DNA of 21,629 nucleotides from an uncultured Collinsella sp. (GCA_900556605.1 USPC01000015.1:1-21629); one strand, 5' to 3'; positions 7,971 to 16,490 are shown, counted from the stretch's first letter. Made by a program: numbers and translations. Notes: a model not told the origin generated them from the letters alone.

Positions 7971-8888
7971 TTAGTTGGACTCGCCCACCAGGGCGCGGCA
8001 GAAATCTTTGGCATTGAACTCCTGCAGGTCATCGACCTGCTCGCCCACGCCGATGCGCAGGATCGGAAGCTTGAGCTTCTCGGCCACGGCCATGGCGATA
8101 CCGCCCTTTGCCGTGCCGTCGAGCTTTGTCATGATAATACCGTCCAGACCCAGCGCCTCGTTAAACTCGAGCGCCTGGTTGAGGCCGTTTTGGCCCGTCG
8201 CGGCATCGATCACGAGGACAACCGAGACCGGCATGGGACCGGCGGCCATATTGGCGGCGCGCTTGCGCGTCACGTTGACCACCTTGGCAAGCTCGCGCAT
8301 GAGCTCGGGGCTCGTGTGCAGACGGCCGGCAGTGTCGATAAGCACCAGGTCGCTGCCGCGCTTGTCGGCCTCATCGAGCACGTCATAGCACACGCTCGCC
8401 GGATCGGAGCCGCGGTCGCGCTTGATGACGGGAACGCCGGCGCGCTGGCCCCACACATCGAGCTGCTCGATGGCGGCGGCGCGGAAGGTATCGGCCGAAC
8501 CGATCACGACGTTCTTGCCGCGGGCAGCCATAGCGCTCGCGATCTTGCCGACCGTCGTGGTCTTGCCGGCACCGTTAATACCCACAAACAGCACGCAGCT
8601 CGGCGTGTCGGAGAACGGATCGCGCTCGGCGGGCACAAAATGCTGCTCGAGCTGCTCGGCCAGGGCGCGACGGAGCTGCGGGGCGGTCTTAAGGTTCTTC
8701 TTGGCCGCGGCATCGCGCAGGTCATCGGACACCTGGATCGCAACCTCGACACCCATGTCACCCATGACGAGGGTGTCCTCTAGGTCCTCCCAAAAATCCT
8801 CATCGACCTCGCCGCCAAAATAAAAGACCTCGTTGAGGGCCTCGCGGCTGCGCTCAAGTCCGCGCGAGAGAGCATCGAAGAATCCCAT
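7971..8888 (-). CDS. ftsY: Signal recognition particle receptor FtsY
   Basis: FtsY is the membrane-associated SRP receptor GTPase that pairs with Ffh to hand ribosomes to the Sec translocon. The 305-residue form has the NG domain with GINGAGKT (103-110), a DTAGRLH motif and TKLDGTAKGG. It lacks the long acidic A domain of enterobacteria, as many Gram-positive FtsY proteins do. The N-terminal GFFDALSRGLERSRE helix probably gives membrane contact. The ATG overlaps the smc stop by one base (TAATG), so translation is probably coupled to smc. Confidence 0.97.
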   Translation of the reverse strand: MGFFDALSRGLERSREALNEVFYFGGEVDEDFWEDLEDTLVMGDMGVEVAIQVSDDLRDAAAKKNLKTAPQLRRALAEQLEQHFVPAERDPFSDTPSCVLFVGINGAGKTTTVGKIASAMAARGKNVVIGSADTFRAAAIEQLDVWGQRAGVPVIKRDRGSDPASVCYDVLDEADKRGSDLVLIDTAGRLHTSPELMRELAKVVNVTRKRAANMAAGPMPVSVVLVIDAATGQNGLNQALEFNEALGLDGIIMTKLDGTAKGGIAMAVAEKLKLPILRIGVGEQVDDLQEFNAKDFCRALVGESN

Positions 8889-11800
8889 TATGCATTCACG
8901 ACCTTTCCGGTTTCGCGATCGAGTTTTTGCGAGACGACGCGACTGACGCCGTCGGCTTGCATCGAGACGCCGTAGAGAACGTCAGCGTCCTCCATAGTAC
9001 GGCGCTGGTGCGAGATAACCAAGAGCTGCGTATCGGAACGCAACACATCGAGCGCGCCGATGAGCTTGGACAGGTTGGCGTCGTCGAGCGCCGCCTCGAC
9101 CTCGTCCAGCACATAGAACGGCACCGTACGCGTGCGATACACGGCAAAGAGCAGAGCGAGCGCCGTCAGGCTCTTCTCGCCGCCCGACATGAGCATCATC
9201 TTGGTGATGCGCTTGCCGCGCGGCTGTGCCACGACCTCGATGCCCGTCTCAGCCGGATGCTCGGGGTCGGTCATCTCCAGATGTGCCTGGCCTCCCGGGA
9301 ACAGCATGGCGAAGATCTCGCGGAAGTTAGCATCGACCTTCTCAAAGGTCACCAGGAAGGCCTTACGCATCTTGCGGTCGATGGCCACAGTGATCTTGGT
9401 GAGCGCCTTGCGCGCGCTCTCCAGATCGGCCAGCTGCTCCTCGATGTAATCGGCGCGGCGCTTGAGCTGCTCGTACTCCTCCATGGCAACCTGGTTCACA
9501 GGGCCCAGGTTGTTGATCTGGCGCACGAGCTGGTTGAGCTCGCGCTCGGCGGCGTCGCGGTCGGTAGGCGCAGGAAGCATGAGCGCTTCCTCGAGCACCG
9601 TGGTGCCATCGGCGGTAATGGCCTTGATGGCCGCCTCTACCTGCACCTCGAGCTTGCCGCGTGCGACCTTGAACTCGTTTTGCGTCGCGGTGGCGGCATC
9701 GACCCGCTCCTTGGCGCGGGAGACCTCGGCCTTGGCATCCTCGATGGTCTTCTTGAGCGAAGCCGAGTCCGCCTCCTCGAGCGAAGCCTGGTCACGCAGA
9801 CGCGCGGCCCAATCCGATGCGCGCTCCAGCAGAGCAGAATAGCGCTCGTGCATGGGATCGACGCGCAGGCGCAGCAACTCGAGTGAGCGCGAGGCCTGGC
9901 GTGTTCCGCGGATACGGCGGTCGATGCCCTCCAGGCGATGCTCCAGGTCGGGCACACGGCCCTTCAGCGAACGCAGACGCTCGCTCGTCTGAGCCAGGCG
10001 GACCTTGGCATCGGCGAGCTTGCCGGCGGCCTCGGAATCGTCACGGCGCACGCGATCGAGCTCGTCGTTGGCTTCGGCAATCTGGAGACCCAGATCGCTT
10101 GCCTGCGCACGGGCCTCGTCGCGCGAACGGGTGAGCTCGTCAACTCGCGGACGCGCAGCACGAACGGCCTCGGCGGCCTGCTCGCGGCGCTTGGAGATGC
10201 GTACGCGCTCGACCTCGGCATTGTTGGCGCTTTGCTCCAAGCGGCCGATCTCGGAGAGCAGCGAGCGGCGCTCGCCCTCAAGACGAGCAATCTCGCCGGC
10301 GGCATCGCCCTCGGCGGCACGCGCCTCCTCGACGGCCGCATTGGCCTCGACGACCTGATCCGACACATGCTCAAACACGGAAGCCAGATCAGGCTCCAGG
10401 CCCTCCAACTCACGAATACGACGTTTGCGCTCCAGAGCACCCGAAGCCTCGCCGGCATCGAGTCCCACGCGCACCAGGCCGCCACAGCTCACGCGGGCGC
10501 CATCGGGCGTCACGTAGGTCACACCGTCAACGACCGGCGCCGACAGCGCGGCAGCAAGATCGTCAACGACGTAATAGCCGCCGAGCAGGGCCTCGACAAC
10601 CGGACCATAACCGGCGCGCACGGACAGGCGATCGACCAGACGCGAACCGGCAGCGCCCTCGGCAGCAGCAGAGCCGCTCACGCCGCGCGCCATCAGCAGC
10701 GCCTCGCCCGAAGCCTTCTTTTGGTCCAGTGCCGCACGACCGGCACGCTCAAGCGTGGCGGCGTCATCAAACAGCAGGGCATCGATATCGCCGGCAAGCA
10801 GCTGCTCGACCAAGCCCTCAAGCTCACGAGGGGCCTCGAGCACATCTCCCAGGCGACCCGAGACATCATCGCCCAGTGCGCCCATCAGACGGCTCACCAG
10901 CGGCGAGCTGTCGGCCATGCGGGCATCGAGCTTCTTTTGGCTCGCGAGCTCAGAACGAACCTCGGACAGTTTATTGCGCGCCTCACTCTCGCGATTACGC
11001 AAGTCCTTCAACGCCGCACGGGCGACCTCGGTGGCCTCGCGAGCATCAATCTGGGCCTGGCGGGCCTGATCGAGCGCACCGTCAAGTTCCTCAGCGCGGT
11101 CGCGACGGCTCTCGAGCGAGGCCGTGACCTCCTCGAGCTGCTCGTCGATCTGCTCCAGGCGCGAGGCGTACATGTTGTCCTCGACCTCGGCGTTGCTCAG
11201 CGAGTCCTTCACCTTGGCGAGCCCGAGCGCGGCGTTATCGGCCACACGCTGCACATCGCGCTGCTCGCGCGTGAGCTGCGAAATCTGATTGTCGAGCGCC
11301 ACGCGACGCTCGTGGAGCTGGGCGGCGGCAGGTCCGGCGGCGTCAACGTCGTCCTGGGCCTGCATGTGCGCACCGGTCACCTCCTCAAGCTGGGCACGCG
11401 CATCCTCGAGCTCCTCGACCACGCGACGACGCTGATGCTCGGAGCTCGAGATCTGGCCGCGCATGTCGGACAGGCGCGACACCATGTTGTGGCCCTTTTC
11501 CTCGAGTAGGCGCATGTCGGAGTTGATGCGGCCAACCACGTCTTGCATATGGCGGCGCTGCTCGCCCAGATCGCCCACAAACAGGCCCTTTTCCTCGAGC
11601 ATGACCTGGAGCTTCTCGAGCTCGCGCTCCTTTTCGCTCAAGCGGTATTGCGCAAGCTCAAGCTCGGCAGCGCCCTCCTTGGAGCGGCTCTCCAGGTCGT
11701 TCCACTGCGACTGCAGCGAACGAAGCTCGTCGACGGCCAGCATCTGCGTAAGCTCGTTCGCACGCGAGGACAGCTCTTTGTACTTGCGCGCACGATCGAC

Positions 11801-12424
11801 CTGACGCTCCAGCGGGCGCAGCTGACGGGCAATCTCCTTATTGATGTCGCGGGCACGGGTCAGGTGCTCGTCCATCGATTTAATCTTTTTAAGTGCGCGC
11901 TCCTTGCGGCGCTTGTGCTTGGAGATGCCGGCGGCCTCCTCGATCAGGGCGCGGCGCTCCTCGGGGCGGCTCTGCAAAATGGCGTCGAGCTTGCCCTGGC
12001 TGATGATGGAATGCGTATCCTTGCCCAGGCCCGAATCGTGCAGGATGTCCTGAATGTCCATCAGGCGGCACGGGCTCGAGTTGATGAGGTACTCGCTTTC
12101 GCCCGAGCGGTACATGCGACGGGTAATGGCGACCTCGTCAAAGTCGACGGGCAGCATATGGTCCGAGTTATCGAGCACCAGCGTGACCTCGGCAACACCC
12201 ACCGGCTTGCGCGCCGACGAGCCCGAGAAGATGACGTCCTCCATGGCCTGGCCGCGCAGCTGCTTGGCACTCTGCTCGCCCAGGACCCACAGAATCGAGT
12301 CGGAGATGTTCGATTTTCCCGAGCCGTTGGGACCGACGATGACGGTCAGGCCCGGCTCAAATGACATATGGGCGCGGTCGGCAAACGACTTGAACCCTTT
12401 GAGCGTGAGGGACTTGAGATACAC
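8888..12424 (-). CDS. smc: Chromosome segregation protein SMC
   Basis: SMC is the ATPase that compacts and separates the chromosome, normally with ScpA and ScpB, neither of which is in this window. The 1178-residue protein has the classic plan. Walker A is GPNGSGKS (31-38), followed by a Q-loop region at about 140. Two long heptad-rich coiled coils flank a hinge (about 500-680). The C-terminal half has the signature SGGEKS (1080-1085) and Walker B with LDEVEAALD (1106-1114). Length is normal for the family. The start is a GTG at 12422-12424 with GAGGA a few bases upstream, 10 bp after rnc. Confidence 0.98.
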   Translation of the reverse strand: MYLKSLTLKGFKSFADRAHMSFEPGLTVIVGPNGSGKSNISDSILWVLGEQSAKQLRGQAMEDVIFSGSSARKPVGVAEVTLVLDNSDHMLPVDFDEVAITRRMYRSGESEYLINSSPCRLMDIQDILHDSGLGKDTHSIISQGKLDAILQSRPEERRALIEEAAGISKHKRRKERALKKIKSMDEHLTRARDINKEIARQLRPLERQVDRARKYKELSSRANELTQMLAVDELRSLQSQWNDLESRSKEGAAELELAQYRLSEKERELEKLQVMLEEKGLFVGDLGEQRRHMQDVVGRINSDMRLLEEKGHNMVSRLSDMRGQISSSEHQRRRVVEELEDARAQLEEVTGAHMQAQDDVDAAGPAAAQLHERRVALDNQISQLTREQRDVQRVADNAALGLAKVKDSLSNAEVEDNMYASRLEQIDEQLEEVTASLESRRDRAEELDGALDQARQAQIDAREATEVARAALKDLRNRESEARNKLSEVRSELASQKKLDARMADSSPLVSRLMGALGDDVSGRLGDVLEAPRELEGLVEQLLAGDIDALLFDDAATLERAGRAALDQKKASGEALLMARGVSGSAAAEGAAGSRLVDRLSVRAGYGPVVEALLGGYYVVDDLAAALSAPVVDGVTYVTPDGARVSCGGLVRVGLDAGEASGALERKRRIRELEGLEPDLASVFEHVSDQVVEANAAVEEARAAEGDAAGEIARLEGERRSLLSEIGRLEQSANNAEVERVRISKRREQAAEAVRAARPRVDELTRSRDEARAQASDLGLQIAEANDELDRVRRDDSEAAGKLADAKVRLAQTSERLRSLKGRVPDLEHRLEGIDRRIRGTRQASRSLELLRLRVDPMHERYSALLERASDWAARLRDQASLEEADSASLKKTIEDAKAEVSRAKERVDAATATQNEFKVARGKLEVQVEAAIKAITADGTTVLEEALMLPAPTDRDAAERELNQLVRQINNLGPVNQVAMEEYEQLKRRADYIEEQLADLESARKALTKITVAIDRKMRKAFLVTFEKVDANFREIFAMLFPGGQAHLEMTDPEHPAETGIEVVAQPRGKRITKMMLMSGGEKSLTALALLFAVYRTRTVPFYVLDEVEAALDDANLSKLIGALDVLRSDTQLLVISHQRRTMEDADVLYGVSMQADGVSRVVSQKLDRETGKVVNA

Positions 12425-12434
12425 GGTTCCTCGC

Positions 12435-13160
12435 TTAAACAGGCTTCTTGTTAAGAATCACGCCGTTGGTGGTGTAGCCCATGCGGTCGAGCGCCTCGAG
12501 TGCAGCGGCCCCCTCGGCCTCCTTCTTGGAGGAACCGGTGCCGCGGCCCTGGCGAATACCGTCGATGAGCACCACAGCGGTAAAGGTGGGCGCATGTGCG
12601 GGGCCCTCGGAGCCGACCAGCTTATACGCGGGAGGCTCGTGGCCGTCTGCCTGCACGCACTCCTGCAAGAACGACTTGGGGTTCGCGGGGTGCTCGGCAC
12701 GCTCGGTGGCCAGGTGCGGCTTAAGCGTACGGTGGATGAACTCCGCCGCCGCATCCCAACCGGCATCCAGATACAACGCGCCCACGAGCGACTCGTAAAC
12801 GTTCTCAAGCGCCGAGTGCAGGCCGCGCGCGCCGGTACCGGTCTCGGAGGCGCCAAAGATGATGATGTCGTCGATACCCAGCTCGTGCGACACCTCGGAC
12901 AGCGTGGCACCCGAGACAAGGGACACCTTCAGGCGTGTGAGCTTGCCCTCGTCAAACTCGGGATAGGACTCAAAGAGCGAACGGGCCACCACGGCGCCCA
13001 AAATGGAATCACCCAAAAATTCAAGGCGCTCATAGCTGGCAGAGACCGGCAGGCCCTCGACGGCCGAGGGATGCGTGAGCGCCGCGCGCAGCAGCACCTT
13101 GTTATTGAACTCATGGCCCAGAATCTCCTGGGCGCGCGTGAGTCGTTCAGACAAAGCCAA
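12435..13160 (-). CDS. rnc: Ribonuclease III
   Basis: RNase III cuts double-stranded RNA, including rRNA precursors and structured mRNAs. The 241-residue protein has the catalytic signature ERLEFLGDS (44-52, with D51), a second acidic cluster around E123 in VYESLVGALYLD, and a C-terminal double-stranded RNA-binding domain (about 160-230, ending GSSKKEAEGAAALEAL). The start is the rare codon TTG (13158-13160). It is supported by a full AAGGAGG 8 nt upstream that lies inside the end of acpP, and no ATG fits the domain start. Because RNase III is often autoregulated, a weak start codon with a strong Shine-Dalgarno is notable. The gene sits 3 bp after acpP. Confidence 0.97.
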   Translation of the reverse strand: MALSERLTRAQEILGHEFNNKVLLRAALTHPSAVEGLPVSASYERLEFLGDSILGAVVARSLFESYPEFDEGKLTRLKVSLVSGATLSEVSHELGIDDIIIFGASETGTGARGLHSALENVYESLVGALYLDAGWDAAAEFIHRTLKPHLATERAEHPANPKSFLQECVQADGHEPPAYKLVGSEGPAHAPTFTAVVLIDGIRQGRGTGSSKKEAEGAAALEALDRMGYTTNGVILNKKPV

Positions 13161-13163
13161 GAC

Positions 13164-13406
13164 TTAGGCCTCCTTGGCGTTTTCGATCGCGTCGACGGCG
13201 TCGGCGACAGAGTTGAGCGACAGCAGGGTCTCGTCATCGATTTCGAGGTCGAACTCGTCCTCGATGGCCGTCACCAGCTGCAGACGCTCGAGCGAATCGG
13301 CATCGAGATCGTCAAAAGTGGTCTCGTCGCTAATGTCAGCGACATCGACACCCAGCACGTCAGCGGCGACTTCGGCGATCTTATCGAAGATTTCGGAGCG
13401 GTCCAT
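13164..13406 (-). CDS. acpP: Acyl carrier protein
   Basis: ACP carries growing acyl chains on a phosphopantetheine arm during fatty acid and phospholipid synthesis. The 80-residue acidic protein has the attachment site Ser38 in the DSL motif (DADSLERLQL) and the usual four-helix pattern. GAGGAA lies 5 nt before the ATG. It is flanked by plsX, which uses acyl-ACP, and by rnc, the same plsX-acpP-rnc order known in Firmicutes without the fab genes between. The arm itself derives from coenzyme A, whose synthesis includes the coaD product in the same cluster. Confidence 0.97.
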   Translation of the reverse strand: MDRSEIFDKIAEVAADVLGVDVADISDETTFDDLDADSLERLQLVTAIEDEFDLEIDDETLLSLNSVADAVDAIENAKEA

Positions 13407-13448
13407 AGCGCTTCCTCTCGTATGTCATGGAACACAACACAACACGGC

Positions 13449-13480
13449 AATCGGAGCCGCGTTGCAATACGGCTCCGATT
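13449..13480 (-). promoter_or_regulatory. Hairpin in the plsX-acpP gap
   Basis: Perfect 11-bp arms (13449-13459 and 13470-13480) enclose a 10-nt loop, 40 nt after the plsX stop and 43 nt before the acpP start. On the minus strand it is followed by a GT-rich tract and not a clean U-run. A partial terminator, processing site or mRNA stabiliser would all fit a need for far more ACP than PlsX. Function is inferred. Confidence 0.5.
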
Positions 13481-13520
13481 CTACCCCACACGGTACAGGT
13501 TGAGCCACGTAACGGGGCTC

Positions 13521-14540
13521 TTACAAAACGATACCGTCCATGGAATTGGCAACGTCCTGGACAAGCCCGGCACGCACGGCCTGGGCCGCGGCAAGCGTAC
13601 CGTTCTTGACGGCCTCGACCGACGTGGCGCCGTGGCCGATCAACACGACACCGCGCAGGCCCAGCAGAATCGCGCCGCCCTTGGCGTCGCCCGAAAGCTT
13701 GGCCTTAATCTCGCGCATCTGCTTTTTAATGAGCAGCGCGGCGATCTTGGTGCCGAGCGAGGACATAAAGGCACCCTTGAGCTCCTGCAGCAAAAACTTG
13801 GCAGCGCCCTCGGTGGCCTTGAGCGCGATGTTGCCCGACATGCCGTCGGCGACCACGACGTCAAAATTGCCCGACGTAAGATCGGTACCCTCACAGTTGC
13901 CCACAAAGCCGGGAACCGCGGTCTTCATGGCCGGGAAGCACGACTTGGTAAAGTTGGAGCCCTTCTCGTCCTCGGTGCCGTTGGCAAGCAGGCCCACGCG
14001 GGGATGCTCAATGCCCAAAACCACGCGGGCATAGGCCGCGCCCATCTGGGCGAAACGCACCATGTCGTCCACCGTGACATCGGGATTGGCGCCCATATCG
14101 CACAGCACCGTCAGGCCGCCGGCGCGATTGGGCAGTGCGTTGGTCAGGCACGGACGGACCGGCTGCTTCTTGCCCTCTGCCAAATACCTAAACGGCGTAA
14201 CGTAGGCCGTGGCGGCGGCGGTCATGGCACCGGTCGAGCCGGCCGAGAAAAACGCGTCCGCATTGCCCTTCTTAATGGCACGGCATGCAAGCACAATCGA
14301 AGACTTGCGCTTGGTCATCACGGCGCGGATGGGATCGTCCTCCATGCTGATGACGTCGGGGGCCTCCAGAGCCTCTACGCGGGCATGCGCCGCGGCAAAG
14401 GGGTTGACGATTTCGGCGGGACCGACGGCCAAGACCTCGATCTCGGGATCTGCCGCAAGCGCAGCCTCGATACCGTCGAGAACAACCTGAGGCTTCTCAT
14501 CTCCGCCCACAACGTCTACACAAACGCGAACGTTACTCAT
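13521..14540 (-). CDS. plsX: Phosphate acyltransferase PlsX
   Basis: PlsX converts acyl-ACP and phosphate into acyl-phosphate, the donor used by PlsY to begin phospholipid synthesis. It is a peripheral membrane enzyme. The 339 residues show the family N-terminus VCVDVVGGDEKPQVVLDGI and the central VGLLANGTEDEKGS and GFVGNCEGTDL segments, followed by GLRGVVLIGHGATSVEAV. AAGGAG lies 8 nt before the ATG. A short out-of-frame ATG AAA TGA overlaps the leader just before the start. No fapR-like regulator gene precedes it, unlike the Bacillus arrangement. A terminator-like hairpin lies directly upstream of its ribosome binding site. Confidence 0.97.
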   Translation of the reverse strand: MSNVRVCVDVVGGDEKPQVVLDGIEAALAADPEIEVLAVGPAEIVNPFAAAHARVEALEAPDVISMEDDPIRAVMTKRKSSIVLACRAIKKGNADAFFSAGSTGAMTAAATAYVTPFRYLAEGKKQPVRPCLTNALPNRAGGLTVLCDMGANPDVTVDDMVRFAQMGAAYARVVLGIEHPRVGLLANGTEDEKGSNFTKSCFPAMKTAVPGFVGNCEGTDLTSGNFDVVVADGMSGNIALKATEGAAKFLLQELKGAFMSSLGTKIAALLIKKQMREIKAKLSGDAKGGAILLGLRGVVLIGHGATSVEAVKNGTLAAAQAVRAGLVQDVANSMDGIVL

Positions 14541-14558
14541 TTCATATGCTCCTTATAC

Positions 14559-14588
14559 AAAAATGGCCGACTCATTGAGCCGGCCATT
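14559..14588 (-). terminator. Terminator-like hairpin with U-run between rpmF and plsX (possible attenuator)
   Basis: Arms 14562-14569 and 14581-14588 pair perfectly (8 bp). The pairing continues through one mismatch into a 3-bp inner stem with a 3-nt loop. In the direction of transcription the stem is followed by a T5 run (14559-14563). The run ends about 4 nt before the plsX Shine-Dalgarno (14549-14554). The structure is that of an intrinsic terminator placed within the cluster. Confidence 0.6.
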
Positions 14589-14628
14589 GTGGTTCCAGTT
14601 GGAACGGCATCGCATCCAGAGTATACAG

Positions 14629-14808
14629 TTACTCGGTAACGATAACCTCGCGGTCCTTGTAGAAACCGCAGCTGGGGCACACGTGGTGCGGGAGCTTGAC
14701 AGCGCCGCAACGGGGGCACGTGGACTGAGCCGCAGCCGAGATCTTCATGTTGGCGGAACGACGGGTATGGGTGCGGATACGACCCTGCTTTTGTTTAGGT
14801 ACGGGCAT
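14629..14808 (-). CDS. rpmF: 50S ribosomal protein L32 (zinc-ribbon form)
   Basis: L32 is a small protein of the large ribosomal subunit. The 59-residue product begins MPVPKQKQGRIRTHTRRS, as L32 proteins do. It has a zinc ribbon of two CxxC pairs (C31/C34 and C44/C47), so it is the zinc-dependent type and not the Cys-free form some bacteria keep for zinc shortage. AAGGAAGG lies a few bases before the ATG at 14806-14808. The gene follows the DUF177 gene by 64 bp, the pairing seen across many bacteria. Confidence 0.97.
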   Translation of the reverse strand: MPVPKQKQGRIRTHTRRSANMKISAAAQSTCPRCGAVKLPHHVCPSCGFYKDREVIVTE

Positions 14809-14872
14809 AGTGACCTTCCTTATGAACTATCCAGTGTGGCGATTACGCGCAAGTAGCGATACTACCACAGTT

Positions 14873-15427
14873 TTACTCGTCAAGCTTGAGATTCTTCAAT
14901 GCTGCAAATGGATTTTCCGTGGCAGCGGCCCATTCGGCCTCCGCCTTGGCGGCGCAATCGCATTGCTCGACGTTGAGATTGATGCCGCAGGTGGGGCAAA
15001 GGCCGCGGCAATCGGGCTTGCACAGGACAACGAACGGTGTGTCCATGACAACTGCGTCGTTGATGGGCTCACCCAGATCGACGATACGATCCTCGCCCAG
15101 CAACTCGTAGCCGTCTTCGTAGGCCTCGGGGTCCTCGGGCTCCTCAAAGAGGTAGAACTCCTCGATCTCGCCTGCGATATCAAACGAGGCGGGCTCCAGG
15201 CAGCGATCGCACTCGCCGGTGGCGTGAGCGCGGACCATGCCCGAAAGCAGAACACCGGTACCGGCGTTGGTAAAGACCACGTCGTAGGCAATGCCGTCCT
15301 GCAGCTGGTACTCCTTCTCGCCCACCGTGTAGGTGGCGACATCGACCTTGCCGGTCAGCGGGTATGAGTCTCCGGGAAACTCGAGCTGCTCGGAAAGATC
15401 GACGGTTACGCTCGGGAACTCGGCCAT
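14873..15427 (-). CDS. DUF177 (YceD-like) protein
   Basis: DUF177 proteins are encoded next to rpmF in most bacteria and have been linked to 23S rRNA accumulation, though the mechanism is unclear. The 184-residue protein is acidic. It has Cys pairs at C73/C76 and a cluster at C136, C140, C144 and C147, with C156/C158 after it, suggesting bound zinc. The C-terminus NPFAALKNLKLDE is typical. The open frame extends upstream, but the ATG at 15425-15427 overlaps the preceding gene's stop by one base (TAATG) and is the start. The coupling ties it to the SepIVA-like protein. Confidence 0.92.
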   Translation of the reverse strand: MAEFPSVTVDLSEQLEFPGDSYPLTGKVDVATYTVGEKEYQLQDGIAYDVVFTNAGTGVLLSGMVRAHATGECDRCLEPASFDIAGEIEEFYLFEEPEDPEAYEDGYELLGEDRIVDLGEPINDAVVMDTPFVVLCKPDCRGLCPTCGINLNVEQCDCAAKAEAEWAAATENPFAALKNLKLDE

Positions 15428-15924
15428 TACCACTGACCGTTCTGCTGAGCGGCGCCCTCGTTGAGCTGCTGACGGCAACGGGTGACGGTGCCGGTCAGGC
15501 TCTTAAGGTTCTCCTCGAGGTGCGTAAAGACCTGCTCGGCGTAATCCTCGGCGGCATAGCGCGTCTCGCGCTCGTACTGCTGGGCACGGTCGCGGATGTC
15601 GTCGGCCTGCTGCTGTGCCAAGCGGACAATTTCCTGCTCACCGGCAATGGTGAGCGCCTGCTGCTGAGCATCGGCAATGATGGAATCGGCCTGAGCGGCG
15701 GCGGAGGCCATAAGCTCCTCGCGCTCTTTGAGGATACGGCGGGACTTCTGCCACTCCTCGGGATAGCTCATGCGGATCTCATCGAGGATGTTAAAGAAGA
15801 CGTCGGCGTCGATAACCTTCATCTGGGCGTTCTTGCCGAACGGCGTCTTAGCCTCTTCGATGAGCCCCTCGAGCTCGTCGACAAGACTCACGATCCTGTC
15901 GCCAGGAAAATTCTCGCCCGGCAT
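15427..15924 (-). CDS. SepIVA-like (DivIVA-related) coiled-coil protein
   Basis: The 165-residue protein is a charged, Ala/Gln-rich coiled coil. It has a short N-terminal segment (about 8-28), a VIDADVFFNILDEIRMSYPEEWQKSRRIL block (37-65) and a long helix (about 60-150) with AEDYAEQVFTHLEENL. Automatic tools may call it an ATP synthase b subunit because of the coiled coil, but it has no membrane segment. Residue pattern and position (coaD, this gene, DUF177, rpmF) match the mycobacterial SepIVA locus (Rv2927c), a septation factor related to DivIVA. That match is from memory of the family. The start is the ATG at 15922-15924 with AAAGGAG 5 nt upstream; an upstream in-frame ATG at 15948 lacks this signal. 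Confidence 0.75.
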   Translation of the reverse strand: MPGENFPGDRIVSLVDELEGLIEEAKTPFGKNAQMKVIDADVFFNILDEIRMSYPEEWQKSRRILKEREELMASAAAQADSIIADAQQQALTIAGEQEIVRLAQQQADDIRDRAQQYERETRYAAEDYAEQVFTHLEENLKSLTGTVTRCRQQLNEGAAQQNGQW

Positions 15925-15992
15925 CCGGTCTCCTTTCATAGGTAACATATCATCGTGTTAGTTTACCACATGCCACCAGGCAATAAAAAACG

Positions 15993-16490
15993 TCACGAAA
16001 AGCGATGTTTGAGTGCTTCGACCACGTTGGGCGGCACAAACGTCGACACGTCGCTGCCAAGCGACGCGATCTGACGCACCACCGAACTCGAGATATAGCC
16101 GTACTGCGGAGCACTCATGACAAAGATGGACTCCAGCTCGCTATCCAGGCGATAGTTGAGGTCGGCCTGCTGCAACTCGTACTCAAAGTCGGTCATGGCG
16201 CGCAGACCCTTAACGACGGCACCCGCCCTCTGTTCACGTGCAAAGTCGACCAGCAGGCCGGTGAAGGGCAGTACCTCGACGCCGTCCAAATCACCGAGGG
16301 CCTCGCGGGCCAGCGCCACGCGCTCGTCGAGCATAAAGGTGGTACCCACGCCGTTTTTACCCTGCGATTCGGCCACGGCGACGATCACGCTGGGAAAGAT
16401 ACGGCGAGCTCGGCGGATCACGTCGATATGGCCAAAGGTGATGGGATCGAAGGTGCCCGGGACGATTACGCGGTTGATGGTGTCATTCAT
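15993..16490 (-). CDS. coaD: Phosphopantetheine adenylyltransferase
   Basis: CoaD joins ATP and 4'-phosphopantetheine to form dephospho-CoA, the next-to-last step of coenzyme A synthesis. The 165-residue protein has the nucleotidyltransferase motif PGTFDPITFGH (11-21, with T18 and the GH pair) and the later ISSSVVRQ motif in place of ISSTxVR. An open frame continues upstream over rsmD, but the ATG at 16488-16490, with GGAGG 6 nt upstream, starts the family homology. It overlaps the end of rsmD by 8 bp, a pairing common in bacteria. Confidence 0.97.
   Translation of the reverse strand: MNDTINRVIVPGTFDPITFGHIDVIRRARRIFPSVIVAVAESQGKNGVGTTFMLDERVALAREALGDLDGVEVLPFTGLLVDFAREQRAGAVVKGLRAMTDFEYELQQADLNYRLDSELESIFVMSAPQYGYISSSVVRQIASLGSDVSTFVPPNVVEALKHRFS

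Noticed and set aside
9938..11509. 523-codon plus-strand frame antisense to smc
   Set aside because: It lies wholly within the SMC coiled-coil coding region, and its Leu/Ala/Arg-rich composition is that of a shadow frame.
12054..14639. 861-codon open frame on the plus strand antisense to smc, rnc, acpP and plsX
   Set aside because: It mirrors four well-supported genes, has no recognisable domain and no ribosome binding site. Long antisense frames are expected from the codon bias of GC-rich genes.
15427..15948. ATP synthase F0 subunit b as the identity of the coiled-coil gene
   Set aside because: There is no N-terminal membrane segment and no ATP synthase gene nearby. The likeness is only that of a charged coiled coil.
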